A stretch of DNA of 64,000 nucleotides from Alteromonas mediterranea DE (GTDB lineage: Bacteria; Pseudomonadota; Gammaproteobacteria; Enterobacterales; Alteromonadaceae): the NCBI RefSeq assembly GCF_000020585.3, contig NC_011138.3, positions 3,230,504 to 3,294,503 on the forward strand. The letters are read 5' to 3'. Of this stretch, positions 18,179 through 29,700 are shown one piece after another. The translations under genes were made by a program, and so were the position numbers. Below the pieces are notes generated by a model that had not been told where the DNA came from, ran no database searches, and was given only the letters and a program-made list of their open reading frames with translations. The stretch's first letter is position 1. Every line of letters begins with the position of its first letter.

Positions 18179-21070
18179 CTATACTGTAATTGAAATTGTG
18201 TTAGACCACGCGCCTATGAGCGCACCGTTTAGGCAACGGCATCTGATCTGGTATGTGCCTGAAGTAAAAGAAAGTGCACGTTTGAAACAACCAACAACCC
18301 CAGGCAAACCTACGTTAGGAACGGATAAAGGTGACCAACTAGAACCACCATTGTTTGATACCTCAAATTCCATATCTGTCATAGCTGCTCGGCAAAGGTC
18401 TTTCATTGTTGGGTAAGTTTTCAATACGTGAACAAGTTTTGGACGTATTCTTACAGGACTGTAAGTGCTATATGTACCGAACTCTTTAGGCTGATTTTGA
18501 AGCTGGTCTGTACTAACGCAGCGAACACCATCTACCGCACAATTCCATATTTCTATGTATGGGCTAGAGTGACTAGGTGAAAATACTTCACGTACACCTG
18601 ATGTTCTAACGAACTCGGTATTAGCAACCGTAGCTGAACCTTTAGAGTGGGTACGAAGCATCTTACAAGCACCCTCGTAACGCGAGTGATTTACTTCAGA
18701 ACGCTTTTTCAAGTCGGTCACTGCGTCAGAGCTGTTTTTTAAATCACAACCATAAATATTTACGGAGTATTTAAAAGCTTCTTCACCGCTGTAAGCGCCA
18801 TTGACTACGAAGCAATCAGAATTGCCAAATCGACTGTTATAGTTACCAAAATTCGAATCGAGCAATAAATCGACATCACAAAAATGTAGTTGTTGCTCTT
18901 TAACGAAAGGACCATACAAATCGCCAGTCACAGCCGTTTGCCATGTTTCTTGCTCGCCTTCGTAACCACCAATAAAATCCATTTTGTATACTTCAAGCGA
19001 CTCCGCGCCACGAAGGTTAATTCCATTCCTGCGGTTTCTAACTGTTACGTTCTCAGCAAGATAATGGGCTGTTGGGTTGTTGCTTCTATGACCATCACGC
19101 TCGTTCTGTTCAAGGACACCCGACAAGTAAATATCTGCGGTATACAGGTCTTTAAGCCTTGTAACAGGTAGCACATCGAACATTAAATTAACGTCATTGC
19201 CGTTAACCGTGACGCTTAATTCTGGTACTGCTGGCGTTTCGGTTCTTAGCAGTTTACGCACGTAGATATTTTGGACGTTACCCTTGTAGCCGCTGGCTGT
19301 GATTTGAACTTGGGTAGCGTTAGCTGGCGCACGAATAAGCCAAACCTCAGTACCTTCTAAGTTGTGGCTGTATTGGCCTACTGCACTACCGATTTTAGGC
19401 GTGACTGAACCGCTTTCTATGTCTACCAACTTCAAAGAGATTTGATAAACCTCACCTTCTTCAAAGGTGTAGCTAGCGCTCAAAGGGTTACTTGTACTGT
19501 TTGCATAATAGTTACCGCCGCTCTTAGTCCAGCCGCTACCGGTAAAACCCTCTGGCTGAACCACTTTGGCACCTACTTCGGGAGAAGGAAGTATTTTGAA
19601 GCGGTGCATATAGATAAAGTTTTCAGTGCTGTATCTGAAGTAATCGATAGCTTCTTCACCCGGGTCTAGGTGCAACCAATTATCTAAAGGCATGTACCTT
19701 AAAGAACCATCACCTGTAGGCACGATTCTCGCCCCACTAGGCAAATCAATCTGGCTAGAAAAAGCATTCTCAGTACCTTGCACTGATACCGCATTATCCA
19801 TTTGAGGTATGTGCATGTAAGGCAGCGACAGTGTTTTGTTTGCGTATACAGGTAGTACATCATCGGTTACTGTGGCTTTTACACCCCGCCAACTTTCACC
19901 TTCACTTAAAACTACGGTTTCATTATATAAATTACCGTTAACAGTCACGTTGTTTAGTATGAAAGTACAATTACCACGAGCGTATACAAAAGGCAGGGGT
20001 GCTAAGGCTTTATAGTCACCACCGTTTATCGTAATTGTTGAACCTTCATACCCTACAACTACGCCTAAGCCACTGGTTTCATCCAAGTTGCAGCCACAGT
20101 TATTAAGTTCACCGTCTTTTTTAAACTCGTAAGCGAAACCATCACCCTGTATTCTTCGCGTCCATGAAACCATACAATCTCTAGCGGTAGAAGTTTCAGA
20201 AAAATGAATACCCTTACAATCGTAGCTTGACGTTAAACCCTTAACATCAACGGGGCATTCAAACCTAAAGCCTTCGTCACTGAAACCCTGAGTCTCGACA
20301 TACCGAACAACCGCTTTAGAACCTTGCTCCAAATGAACACCGATGAAAGGCGTAGGGTTTTCGGCAAAAAGGTTATTCTCGTTTATAATTTTACCGCCAA
20401 CGATTTCTATTTCAGAGTGACCGGCCCTTACTGCAATACCAATATCGCCTGAGCCGGTAATATCGAAACCCTGCATTGATACATTGCTCGAACCGATTGG
20501 TATGTCTAGCGCTTTTAGTAACGTCTTAATAAACGTTAAACTTCTCAAAACCCAATCAAACATGCGATACCCCCGAGTATCGATTAATCCCGCGTTGCTT
20601 AAAATGGCACCGTGTATTTCAGTGCCTCGATTGTCTTTGGTAAGTGTTAAGAAGTTTTGTGAGTCTTTAAGTTTTACGCTGTAAAAACGATGATAATCAG
20701 CGCTAAGTAAAATAAACTCAGCCGGTGCGTTTATAATCCACGGTGAATGATTATCTAAACTCGTGTCTATTTCGCTTTCACCAACTTGCAAACCAAAGTA
20801 AAACGAGAACCATGCGCCTTCTGTGGCTTCATCAATATCGAAATTCCAAGGCGCGGTTCTAGGGACCCAATCGCGCACTTCAGAAGGGTGAGCTCCTATA
20901 TAAAAATTATCACCGCGTTCTATGCGGTAGTTCGGGTTTTCACCCTCACTGTCGTTATATATGCGGTGGTAAACTTCATTTATATCTTGAACAGGGTTGC
21001 TGTCGGACCACTCTTCACCGTCCGTCCATCCGTCATAGGCAAGTAGGTTTACATCAAACAATCTATCCAT
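18179..21070 (-). CDS. Tail spike with right-handed beta-helix
   Basis: 963 residues. After an N-terminal adaptor part come repeated short strands of the parallel beta-helix type (ISMQGFDITGSGDIGI-style turns, EIVGGKIINENN) in residues about 150-430, a beta-sandwich module near 470-620, and a second beta-helix block (residues about 650-850). This matches polysaccharide-degrading or receptor-binding spikes of podoviruses. The start overlaps the preceding fibre gene by 8 bp. Confidence 0.7.
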   Translation of the reverse strand: MDRLFDVNLLAYDGWTDGEEWSDSNPVQDINEVYHRIYNDSEGENPNYRIERGDNFYIGAHPSEVRDWVPRTAPWNFDIDEATEGAWFSFYFGLQVGESEIDTSLDNHSPWIINAPAEFILLSADYHRFYSVKLKDSQNFLTLTKDNRGTEIHGAILSNAGLIDTRGYRMFDWVLRSLTFIKTLLKALDIPIGSSNVSMQGFDITGSGDIGIAVRAGHSEIEIVGGKIINENNLFAENPTPFIGVHLEQGSKAVVRYVETQGFSDEGFRFECPVDVKGLTSSYDCKGIHFSETSTARDCMVSWTRRIQGDGFAYEFKKDGELNNCGCNLDETSGLGVVVGYEGSTITINGGDYKALAPLPFVYARGNCTFILNNVTVNGNLYNETVVLSEGESWRGVKATVTDDVLPVYANKTLSLPYMHIPQMDNAVSVQGTENAFSSQIDLPSGARIVPTGDGSLRYMPLDNWLHLDPGEEAIDYFRYSTENFIYMHRFKILPSPEVGAKVVQPEGFTGSGWTKSGGNYYANSTSNPLSASYTFEEGEVYQISLKLVDIESGSVTPKIGSAVGQYSHNLEGTEVWLIRAPANATQVQITASGYKGNVQNIYVRKLLRTETPAVPELSVTVNGNDVNLMFDVLPVTRLKDLYTADIYLSGVLEQNERDGHRSNNPTAHYLAENVTVRNRRNGINLRGAESLEVYKMDFIGGYEGEQETWQTAVTGDLYGPFVKEQQLHFCDVDLLLDSNFGNYNSRFGNSDCFVVNGAYSGEEAFKYSVNIYGCDLKNSSDAVTDLKKRSEVNHSRYEGACKMLRTHSKGSATVANTEFVRTSGVREVFSPSHSSPYIEIWNCAVDGVRCVSTDQLQNQPKEFGTYSTYSPVRIRPKLVHVLKTYPTMKDLCRAAMTDMEFEVSNNGGSSWSPLSVPNVGLPGVVGCFKRALSFTSGTYQIRCRCLNGALIGAWSNTISITV

Positions 21071-22646
21071 AATGGGGTATTCTCATTTTGAGCGATTCCA
21101 CAAGAATAGTGGCGCTTATTGGGCTATTAGGATTTGTGCGCTTTAAATAAATGCGCTCATCAGCGATAAACCGAGAAGGACCAGAGAAGTAAATACGGTT
21201 CGGATTTGCGTTAGAAACTGTTACAGCTATAGAGCCTCTTAAATTTGAAACATCTAAGATTATTTCAAACTGAAAATCGTCAAAACCGTCACCAAAAAAC
21301 CTTAATGCGTCTGTGCTACCATCAGCTTCAGTAACAGTAAACACGCGGGGGTTATTTGTATCCTGTGCCCAGCTTGGCCCAATTTCATCTAACGTGTCAG
21401 GGAACATATCTTCGCTGTACCAATAGCCATCAGCCTTTTGGTAGAACGTTCTAAAAGGTGATCGTAATGTACCGAAAGCCACATCGAATTTGGCATTGAG
21501 TGAGCCCACATTGGATTGGTTTACATCAAATTGATGCCAACCGGTGTCTAGTTCGATGTACTCAATAATCCCTTCAAAATACTGGCTATTAAATTCACCT
21601 ATTTTGTATAAAGGGTCTTCTTCGAGGATTGTGGTTTCGTACTCATACCATTGGTGATTCGCTAGCGTTGGGTTATTAGGCAAACCTAAGCCCCCATTAC
21701 CCATCGGATATACGCGCATTTTGATATTGCCGCTGTACGCATTATTGTTATTGAAGCGAAGTATCAAGCCACGATAAAAAATAGGGAAAGCACGACTGGC
21801 AATAGTAGTAGTAATAGTGAACCAGCTATCAGTCAGTGCTACATGAACCTCTCCACGTACATCATCAAACTGGATCATGCGCTTGTTGTTAGGTGATTCG
21901 GTTGGACGTACTTCGGTTTTCGTTAGTGTCGGATAGTCAGTTAGACGCTGGGTTAAACTTTGCTCGCGATTTATACGAGGGCTAATTGCCAGCGATTTCT
22001 TATCCTGTGTCACTGACTCAGGTAATTGCTCATCTGATACCGTACCAGTCACTTCCTGGAACTCAGGCCAGCGTGTTGCAGTTTCCGGTTTATCGGTTAC
22101 TTCTATCCACGTATGCCCGTGCTGAGACGGAGTAAAAGACATGGGTTTGTTAAGAATAGCCGACCAGTAAATATCTCCATACCCACCGCCTATTTCGCCA
22201 TCGGCGATATCCGCAAAAAGATTCTCTAAACCAACAGGGGTGAATATGTTTCTCTGGCCACCGTTACCGTCATCTATTGCATAACGATCTTCAGTGGCAT
22301 TGACCCAGTTATAGAATTCAAATTTTTGTTGTAATAACTGGAATTGGAAATTAACGAAATCAGATGCTAGTCCAGCGTTCGTTTGCCGCGCAAACGACTT
22401 TTCAATGGTATAAGTCGCATCTGATAAATCAGCTTCTTCGAAAGGCTGTTCAGATATAAGCGTGCGGATCAAAAGTGTAGAATCATCTACCACTTCATAA
22501 ATGCGATAGTATTTATTACCGCCGTCAAACGTTATCAGGCTGTTAGCTTGTACTAGCCCGATAGTTTTAAAGTATGTATCAGTACCAGTAACAGTGTTGC
22601 TTCCTTGGCTAACCGAAACCGTACCTGATTGGTACGTTTGACTCAC
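21063..22646 (-). CDS. Tail fibre/appendage adaptor protein
   Basis: 527 residues. The first about 110 residues (GTVSVSQGSNTVTGTDTYF) form a small beta domain common at the N-terminus of phage fibre adaptors. A glycine-rich GEIGGGYGDIYWSAILNKP linker follows, then beta-rich modules. It heads the host-recognition cluster and has its own palindrome 14 bp upstream. Confidence 0.6.
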   Translation of the reverse strand: MSQTYQSGTVSVSQGSNTVTGTDTYFKTIGLVQANSLITFDGGNKYYRIYEVVDDSTLLIRTLISEQPFEEADLSDATYTIEKSFARQTNAGLASDFVNFQFQLLQQKFEFYNWVNATEDRYAIDDGNGGQRNIFTPVGLENLFADIADGEIGGGYGDIYWSAILNKPMSFTPSQHGHTWIEVTDKPETATRWPEFQEVTGTVSDEQLPESVTQDKKSLAISPRINREQSLTQRLTDYPTLTKTEVRPTESPNNKRMIQFDDVRGEVHVALTDSWFTITTTIASRAFPIFYRGLILRFNNNNAYSGNIKMRVYPMGNGGLGLPNNPTLANHQWYEYETTILEEDPLYKIGEFNSQYFEGIIEYIELDTGWHQFDVNQSNVGSLNAKFDVAFGTLRSPFRTFYQKADGYWYSEDMFPDTLDEIGPSWAQDTNNPRVFTVTEADGSTDALRFFGDGFDDFQFEIILDVSNLRGSIAVTVSNANPNRIYFSGPSRFIADERIYLKRTNPNSPISATILVESLKMRIPHYG

Positions 22647-22659
22647 GATTAAACCTAAA

Positions 22660-22676
22660 TATAATTATTGATTATA
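22660..22676. promoter_or_regulatory. Phage palindrome 4: TATAATTATTGATTATA
   Basis: Lies 14 bp upstream of the fibre-adaptor start (minus strand). On that strand it is preceded by TAAAA, a feature shared with palindromes 5, 6 and 8, and has no -35 box. Confidence 0.65.
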
Positions 22677-22707
22677 TTTTACCATCCTGATTTGGTTTGT
22701 GAATCAT

Positions 22708-25104
22708 TTATTGTGTGTAGAGGGCGCTAATGTTTTTCAATGAGTTCCCCTGTTTAGTCACATCAACACATATTGAATTTTGCAATATAGTTGAGTCCCT
22801 ATCAGCGTTCATAATAAGTTTTAGATTTTTTGTGCTGTTACCTTTTGCTATAAAAGCACCAAAAGCAGACCCTACTGTTTCACCTAATTCTATGCTGTTA
22901 ACGCTAAACCGTTGAACCTCTAATTCATCAAGATAAAGCACCATATCTAAATCCATGGGAGTATTTTTATTAGCTACGGCTGTGTTTTGTATTTGTACGT
23001 AGCTTATGTAAACGTACCTATCGAAATATGGCCCTACGTATCCAGGATCTACGTCTACGTCCAGTATTACCGTTGGGGTGTTTGGAGGTACTTCCACTGC
23101 AGGGTCGACATTCAAAATATACCGATCTAATACATCACCTTCGATGTTCTGGGCATAAACTGTACCTTCTACTGTACAAGTATCTTTGATTGTTACGTTA
23201 TCTAACGTACCAGACTCGGCTTGTATTTCACCTTGGAAATATCCGTTTTCAAAATAGGCATCTACCCCAGTTAACACGCCGAACTCGTCAATGAACGTTT
23301 TATTATTAACGTTTAGTGTCACGCCGATTAATTGGCCGCCCTGTATAATAGGCGACGTAATTTGTTTACCCGCAAATAAATCACCAACAATGATACTGTC
23401 TGCGACCAGACTCGTTATAGTTGCGGTGTCTACTAGCAGCGTATCGATCAGTACGTACCCATCTTCGTTAATAATAAACGGGATGACTTCTTCACCATTA
23501 GCGGGGTTGTGTACAGAAAATGTATCTGCTGCTATATGGAACCCCGTTCTTATTTCCCCGTCGTCGTCTGTGCGTGCTACAAACCCTACCCCATATTGTA
23601 GGTCGTTGATCGTGGTCTTGATCCCCCACTGTGCTGTATATTTGTTTTCAGCGTCTAGCGCTGTCGACATTATTTCCGATAATGAGTAAGACACATCACC
23701 GTTGTCTACGGTTAGGGTATCTCCTATTGCTGCCATTAGCTCGCCGTCAATATTTGCCAATACAGCATCGACTGAGTCGATAAACGATCCTATTAATTTC
23801 GGTGTGCCATCTGGGTTTGTTTTTATCGTTCCATCGGGGTTCCGTTCAAAGATCTCAGCGGTTAGATTATCTATACGTGCCGCTGTACTGGCTACCTCAT
23901 CCGCTGTCGCAGCTTCTACGCTACTAGCAAATCCGCCGGTTAAAATCGGATTACCGTCTTCGTCTAAAATAAGCTCGCCATTTTCGTCTTCCTGAAAAAT
24001 ACTGGCGCTTACTGTATTAAGTTTAGTTGCGGTTGCCTCTCGTTCTTCCGCTGTGACCTTTTCGACGGATGTATTAAACCCACCGCTAAGGATAGGGACA
24101 CCATCTTCATCTACTACATAAGAACCATCAGGGTTAACCTGGAAAATAGCAGCGGCTAATTGGTTTCTGCTTTCTGCTTCAGCGCTAAAAGCATCTGCCG
24201 TTACTTTATCCACTGATGTGATAAACGACCCCGCGAATACCTTATCTCCGTCATTGTCTAAAATAACGTTGCCGTTCTCATCTGTGTCATAAATCGACGC
24301 AGTTAGCTGTTCTATTTTTTCTACGCTAGCAAGGTTCTCGGTTTCTACGACTTCTACGAACTCGTCGTATTTAGTACCTAATCTGCTTTCTGTAAGGATC
24401 AGCTGTGTGCCTACCGCTTGCACGGTTTCTTGGAGTCCTAACACTGTACCGAAGTAGTCATTATCGAGGATGTCCATAGCGTCCGTGATATCGTTTTGCC
24501 ATATACTTAAACTAGCTAAAACATCTTCGCGTGCTTGGTCTATTACTGCGTCGTAACTTAATGCCGTCTCTGCGTACAGGCCATTGGTGCTATGATAAGG
24601 GCCTGCTACGCCATTAACGTTTACAAACCGGACCCAGTAATAATGCGCGCTTTGCGGGTCTACGATATCGCTGTATAAAAACCCGTTGTTCGTGCCTATT
24701 AAAACAGCAGAGCCTACATCTATTGTCTGGTTAGGATCATCAGAGTTCTCGGTTATCCGATATACTTCAGCAAAGGCATGACCGTTATAACTCGGTAAAT
24801 CCCATGACAAAAGAACAAAGTCTATCCCCGCGTGGGCGTTAACGTTTGTCGGAGCCGGCGGAGTTTCTACTGGACCGCCACCGGTGCTAGGCGGAGATAA
24901 TGAAATCCCGCCGTTAAGTGAGAGATTTAAACTGGCAATACCGCCGTCGCCTAAATCACGAAAAGTTACAGCGCGATCTATGGCCTTACCGCGACGCCCC
25001 ATTTGAACTTCTAACCCTTCTCTTATGCTTTCTAAGAAAGGTCGCATTTCTCGTGGAACAGTGCCGGGGACCGGAGGGATACCCCCCGTGCGAGTTTTAC
25101 TCAT
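22708..25104 (-). CDS. Tail tip protein with fibronectin III and J-like repeats
   Basis: 798 residues. A fibronectin type III domain occupies about 80-175 (PAPTNVNAHAGIDFVLLSWD). It is followed by four tandem modules of about 47 residues (about 255-440), each with an ENG/PDG-acidic turn, IL-x-GGF and SVE/D-x-x-T. The C-terminal half contains a DUF1983-like segment (AQWGIKTTINDLQYGVGF) as in lambda J central tail tip proteins. It overlaps the gene before it by 4 bp (ATGA). Confidence 0.7.
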   Translation of the reverse strand: MSKTRTGGIPPVPGTVPREMRPFLESIREGLEVQMGRRGKAIDRAVTFRDLGDGGIASLNLSLNGGISLSPPSTGGGPVETPPAPTNVNAHAGIDFVLLSWDLPSYNGHAFAEVYRITENSDDPNQTIDVGSAVLIGTNNGFLYSDIVDPQSAHYYWVRFVNVNGVAGPYHSTNGLYAETALSYDAVIDQAREDVLASLSIWQNDITDAMDILDNDYFGTVLGLQETVQAVGTQLILTESRLGTKYDEFVEVVETENLASVEKIEQLTASIYDTDENGNVILDNDGDKVFAGSFITSVDKVTADAFSAEAESRNQLAAAIFQVNPDGSYVVDEDGVPILSGGFNTSVEKVTAEEREATATKLNTVSASIFQEDENGELILDEDGNPILTGGFASSVEAATADEVASTAARIDNLTAEIFERNPDGTIKTNPDGTPKLIGSFIDSVDAVLANIDGELMAAIGDTLTVDNGDVSYSLSEIMSTALDAENKYTAQWGIKTTINDLQYGVGFVARTDDDGEIRTGFHIAADTFSVHNPANGEEVIPFIINEDGYVLIDTLLVDTATITSLVADSIIVGDLFAGKQITSPIIQGGQLIGVTLNVNNKTFIDEFGVLTGVDAYFENGYFQGEIQAESGTLDNVTIKDTCTVEGTVYAQNIEGDVLDRYILNVDPAVEVPPNTPTVILDVDVDPGYVGPYFDRYVYISYVQIQNTAVANKNTPMDLDMVLYLDELEVQRFSVNSIELGETVGSAFGAFIAKGNSTKNLKLIMNADRDSTILQNSICVDVTKQGNSLKNISALYTQ

Positions 25105-26744
25105 AACTCACTCCAGTCGCTGGCTAGGTAAACCCCTGTTACTTGTCCTGTGCCGTGGATTTTTACTTCCCACTCGTTGGCGAGAAAACCCGATTCCATA
25201 TAAACAGGACGGCTATCATCGACGGTAAAGTCAGTGCTGTTCACGAGCTGATCATCATAATAAGCATATACGGTCACTTGAGCTGGGTAGTATTTCGCTT
25301 TGACTTTAAGTAATGCGAAGTTCAGCGCTTGGTCCATTTGCACGCGCTTGGATACCCACTCATAACTAAGGGTAGTTTCACCTTTGTTGAATTTTGCTAT
25401 CTGCCCGTTTGTTTTATTTAAGTACAGAGTATCGTCATGACGGTGCCCGCAGTCCGCATAAAAATCTAAGTCTATCCACGAAACGCTACCGCCCCTTGGA
25501 TCTAGAATAAAACCCCTATCGCCGCTTTCTGCTTCGCAAAATCCGAAGTATTTCCCCTCGTGGTATATGCCCCATATCGTGCTAGGGTTAAGTTCCCCCC
25601 ATTCATCTTGGGAAAAAATACCCTCGGTTAATACTTTAAGTTCACCGTTGGCGATGCCACATAGACCGTCCGGGCTTGCGTACATGACAATGTTTTCGCC
25701 AGACACGATTGAGCGTCTAGAGACACATGGTTGTTGGTAATTTAATGGCGCCAACGACATCGACGATGGATCAGAGCCATATACTAAATACGGAATATCC
25801 TTGGTTAATACCACGGCGCCGTTATCGGTTATTGCGCAGCCTACTATGTCTTTGATGGGTTTGCGATACGCGATAGGCCAGGCGTAAGGTAAATTAATCT
25901 CGGAGAAACAAATCTCTGTTTTGGTTACCCCGATAAGATACCCGTTCGCTGCTGCACCCATCCAAAACAAAGGACCGTCGGGATATAACGAAGTATCGTC
26001 ATCCGGTGGGCCATCCCATTCTGCAGACGCTATCACCGGACCTAGTTCGTCAGATTCTAGTGAATCAGTGTGAGTGGTTTGTGAGGCGAGTAACTCCGCA
26101 CATAGCTGATAGGACCCAGATTCTGTGCCAGCATTTGATCGGTATATTCTAATTCTTGCGCCGCTTCCCATGTTGCTGTTACCACCAGACGGTATGGTTA
26201 AACTTAGGTCTACCGACTGATCGGGGAAATACACATCAACCGAGTTGCTCGGCAGACTAGGCACAGACTCCCACCCCCATGCGTTGACATAAGTGTACAC
26301 ATACGAAACGGTTTCCGCGTCGAGCGGATCGGCTTCTGCAGGCGTTGCTCCTTGCACTGATATGTTAGGGGCAAGACTTGGAGAGGGTACGCTTAATCTA
26401 TACGAGGTTGATGGGTACGGCTCACCCGCCAGGGCTAAATCGTTTCGCGTTACTCTTGGATAATCCGTATCTGCGATAAATACATACTTGTACGGGTCGT
26501 TCACAATAGGAGATGGAACGAACGACACTACGTCGTTGTCCACGAACCAATACGTGTCTTCATACAAAAATATGGTCTTTTTACCGACAGCGCTTTTTCC
26601 GATTTCTAGCATGCTTCGGTAAGGTTCTAACCGCCCCCTGTCTAGCCGCGTGTTCAACGCTTTCTGGGCATACCCGTCAGCAAGCTGTGACGGGGCTATC
26701 ATGGGGGCTGCGCCACCGAATTGTTCGAACGCTATTACGGACAT
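25101..26744 (-). CDS. Virion protein, probable beta-propeller
   Basis: 547 residues, strand-rich with repeated aromatic-glycine blades and no membrane segment. It contains an Ig-like insert near 130-220 (YVYTYVNAWGWESVPS). I do not recognise a named family. Similar proteins lie between ejection proteins and fibres in podovirus-like genomes, consistent with a tail or needle component. GAGG lies 6 bp before the ATG, directly after palindrome 5. Confidence 0.55.
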   Translation of the reverse strand: MSVIAFEQFGGAAPMIAPSQLADGYAQKALNTRLDRGRLEPYRSMLEIGKSAVGKKTIFLYEDTYWFVDNDVVSFVPSPIVNDPYKYVFIADTDYPRVTRNDLALAGEPYPSTSYRLSVPSPSLAPNISVQGATPAEADPLDAETVSYVYTYVNAWGWESVPSLPSNSVDVYFPDQSVDLSLTIPSGGNSNMGSGARIRIYRSNAGTESGSYQLCAELLASQTTHTDSLESDELGPVIASAEWDGPPDDDTSLYPDGPLFWMGAAANGYLIGVTKTEICFSEINLPYAWPIAYRKPIKDIVGCAITDNGAVVLTKDIPYLVYGSDPSSMSLAPLNYQQPCVSRRSIVSGENIVMYASPDGLCGIANGELKVLTEGIFSQDEWGELNPSTIWGIYHEGKYFGFCEAESGDRGFILDPRGGSVSWIDLDFYADCGHRHDDTLYLNKTNGQIAKFNKGETTLSYEWVSKRVQMDQALNFALLKVKAKYYPAQVTVYAYYDDQLVNSTDFTVDDSRPVYMESGFLANEWEVKIHGTGQVTGVYLASDWSEL

Positions 26745-26754
26745 ATCAACCTCA

Positions 26755-26771
26755 TATAATCATTGATTATA
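26755..26771. promoter_or_regulatory. Phage palindrome 5: TATAATCATTGATTATA
   Basis: Perfect palindrome apart from the central base, 11 bp upstream of the propeller-protein start and abutting its ribosome-binding site. On the minus strand it is preceded by TAAAA. Confidence 0.7.
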
Positions 26772-26773
26772 TT

Positions 26774-29700
26774 TTACTGGAAAAGATCATCGATGTCATA
26801 GCCTAAAAGTTTGCCGCCTGTCTGCGATACATAAGGTATGGCACGTCTTAGTCCAGCGGTGATTTCTAGTCCGTCTCGTCCAAAAAACGAATCGATGTGT
26901 TCTGCTGTCGGCCCCAATAAAGAAGCCAACGGCGAGTCTCCATACTTAGGCGCGTTATACATACCTACTAACAATGACGCAGGTCCTAGACCGCCTGCCC
27001 TATCGAACAACTCAAAGGTATAGGCTGCCGCGCCCATTTTGGCGCTTGGCCCTTCGAAGTTACCGTACTTGATAAACTCTTTTAGCTCTAGACCTATCGC
27101 CGCTAAACCCATTAAAGGCACCCCTGCGAACAACAACGGTGTGAGAGATTTGGGGATACTATCGCCTCTACGTTGACGGGCTTTAATTTCTCGCGCCATG
27201 CCCTTGATAACCGTCGTACCAAAGGCCCAGTAAAAAGATTTTAACTGCCACACGAGCTGATGGAAGAAACCTAGATCACTTCCCCATGTTGGTCGTTGTG
27301 CAGCGTTAGGTCTTAATATTGATTCGTCGGCGAACTGGTTAACTGCCGCCACTATTTTATCGATGCCGGGATCTTTACCGTCAGAAACTTTAGGGCTTCC
27401 TTTTCTTTGCCAGTACTTCACATCGTCTCGTGTTAACCCTAGTTCGTTTAAGAATCTAGCGCCATGTCGTTGGTTATTTGCTGATTCCTCTATAAAGTGA
27501 AACCCAGCTGACATCGCCATTATTCGCGTTGTTTTCGTAAACCACTCTAGACCAATAGCACGGAAAAATCTGTCATTCCATTTCTGTACTGTAGGATCGG
27601 TGAATGTCCCGCCGTATTGCTGGTTAATAATCGACGTTACCGTATCGTGCTGAATAACACCTATTGTTCTTGCGATAAGTTCTAAATCGTCTCTGTTTTT
27701 AAACGCATCGAACAGTACTTTAGACTGTTTAACCATACTGCCGAAACTGTCTACTTTCCCCCGTGCCATAATATTAGCGATATCGGTCACTGAGCTTATA
27801 GTGGCAAAAGCTAAAGTAGTGTAATACTGCATCGCCATCATCCACTGTTGGAGCTTACGCGATTCAGGGCTGATGCTAATACCTAAGCGTCCCATGTAAC
27901 CTTCGATTATATGTCGCGCTTCTTTTTGACGGTCTTCCGGTAGCTTTTCTATGGCCTCGTCTATTCTCCCGTTAGGGTTCCAATATTCCGGCGGCTTAGG
28001 AGGATTGCTTTTTAGATAATCTATCTGGTCTTGCAAAGCCGCTTTGAAACTCAAGTCAGGATGCGTGAGTAGTTGTTCTTCTAACGACGCTATCATTTCG
28101 TTGTGGTTTTGCACTTCTTCGCGGAAGTTCTTCGCTATTTCAGAAACACGTTCTAGCGTTTTTGGGTTTACATACTGCGTTTGTGCTTGGCGTTTAAGAC
28201 GGTTTTCCAAATCTTCGACTGTGTTATACGCACCAGCGCGAGTCTCGTATTCTGCACGCGATGTTGTTTTGTGGATGTATTTAAACAGCCTATGACTTGG
28301 CGTAGCCATGAAACGTTCTAAGGCTGACTCCGGGATATCTTTTAGCATACGCGTTGAAACGTTGTCGTTTCCTGGTGCGCGTAGCCCAGAGTCTTCGAAC
28401 AGTTCTTCTGATATAGCGCCTTCTTCCGCGATTATAGTACGGATGATCTCTTCCATTTTGGCGTTAGATATATCTGGCATCGCGTTTCTAAGTACCGCTT
28501 TGAAACCTTCGATGTCATTGATAATGGCTTCTGGGTCGTAGATCCTAGGCATGTAGTCATCTATCTTACCTAGCTTTCCACCCATTCTTTCGGCAGCATA
28601 CTTCCACATATCATCCATGATTTCTTTGAACTCTGGCGTCTGCTGGTTTATGGCATTGTCGCGTAGCCACTCATCCCATAGGTCTGGGTCTTCTGGCATG
28701 ATGTCCTTAAAACGTGCCTCCCACTGTGCTTGCTTTTGTGCACGGGCGTTAAACCAACCTTTGAGCTGCGGCGTGTTTTCTGACTTTAACCCACCTTTTT
28801 TTAAGAACCCGTTGCTAAGAAGAGTAGCCAGTGACTCGTCTGAATCTGCCACATGGTCTTTGTGTACGCTGTATATCATACCGTTCCAGAACACGTTCTC
28901 ACCAACTGAGTACGATTCACCGAACGTATATTTCCTTTCCGCTGTTCTAAAAAGAGAACTGTCTGTATGGTCAGTAGTTGTTGACCGAGAATAAAAAATA
29001 TTTGCGATGATAGACCCTTCCGCGCCCATCTTGCGTAGGCGCGCATCTGCAGTGCGATATAGCTTATCTGCGTCGCGGCCTATTTTTCTAGCAAATGCAC
29101 TGTTGGTAATCGAGGCTAGTTTGCGCTTTACTGCATTAAATTCTTCGCGCCCGTAGTTTTTAAATTCACCAAAACCTACGCGGTCTTTACCAGAAAACAA
29201 ACCATCGCGTACTGCTTTATCCATAAACTTAGCGAACTGGTGATTAGTCTTGAATCTGTCGGGTAAGATTTCTTTTAATGCATCGAAGATACGTTTAAAT
29301 CCAGCAAAAAAGTGCTCTTTCCAGCTTTTAAGCGCAGGGCGATTTTCACGTTGTTTTTTACCGGAGAACGTATCTTTCGCCCACGCGGCGGTTTGATCTG
29401 CGAACCACTCTTCGAAGTCAGGTTCACCTGATTCTTTAAACTCTTTTTCTAGCCGTGCTTTGTCGGCGTTTGAAACGGTATCCCATTTGGTATTAAACAG
29501 AACATGGCCGAATTCGTGAGCGAGGATAAGTAAACGTTTAGCCTGGGTTTTAGGATTTTTAACTCTACCTGATTTAAGGCCTATAACCGCAAAGTCTCCC
29601 ATAGGTATATAACGGCCGCCAGTCTCGCCTGATTTCAGTGCTTTGTGTAGGTTTTCTATAGGCTTTAACGGCAGTCGTATTTTCCCTGCTTTGATCCCTC

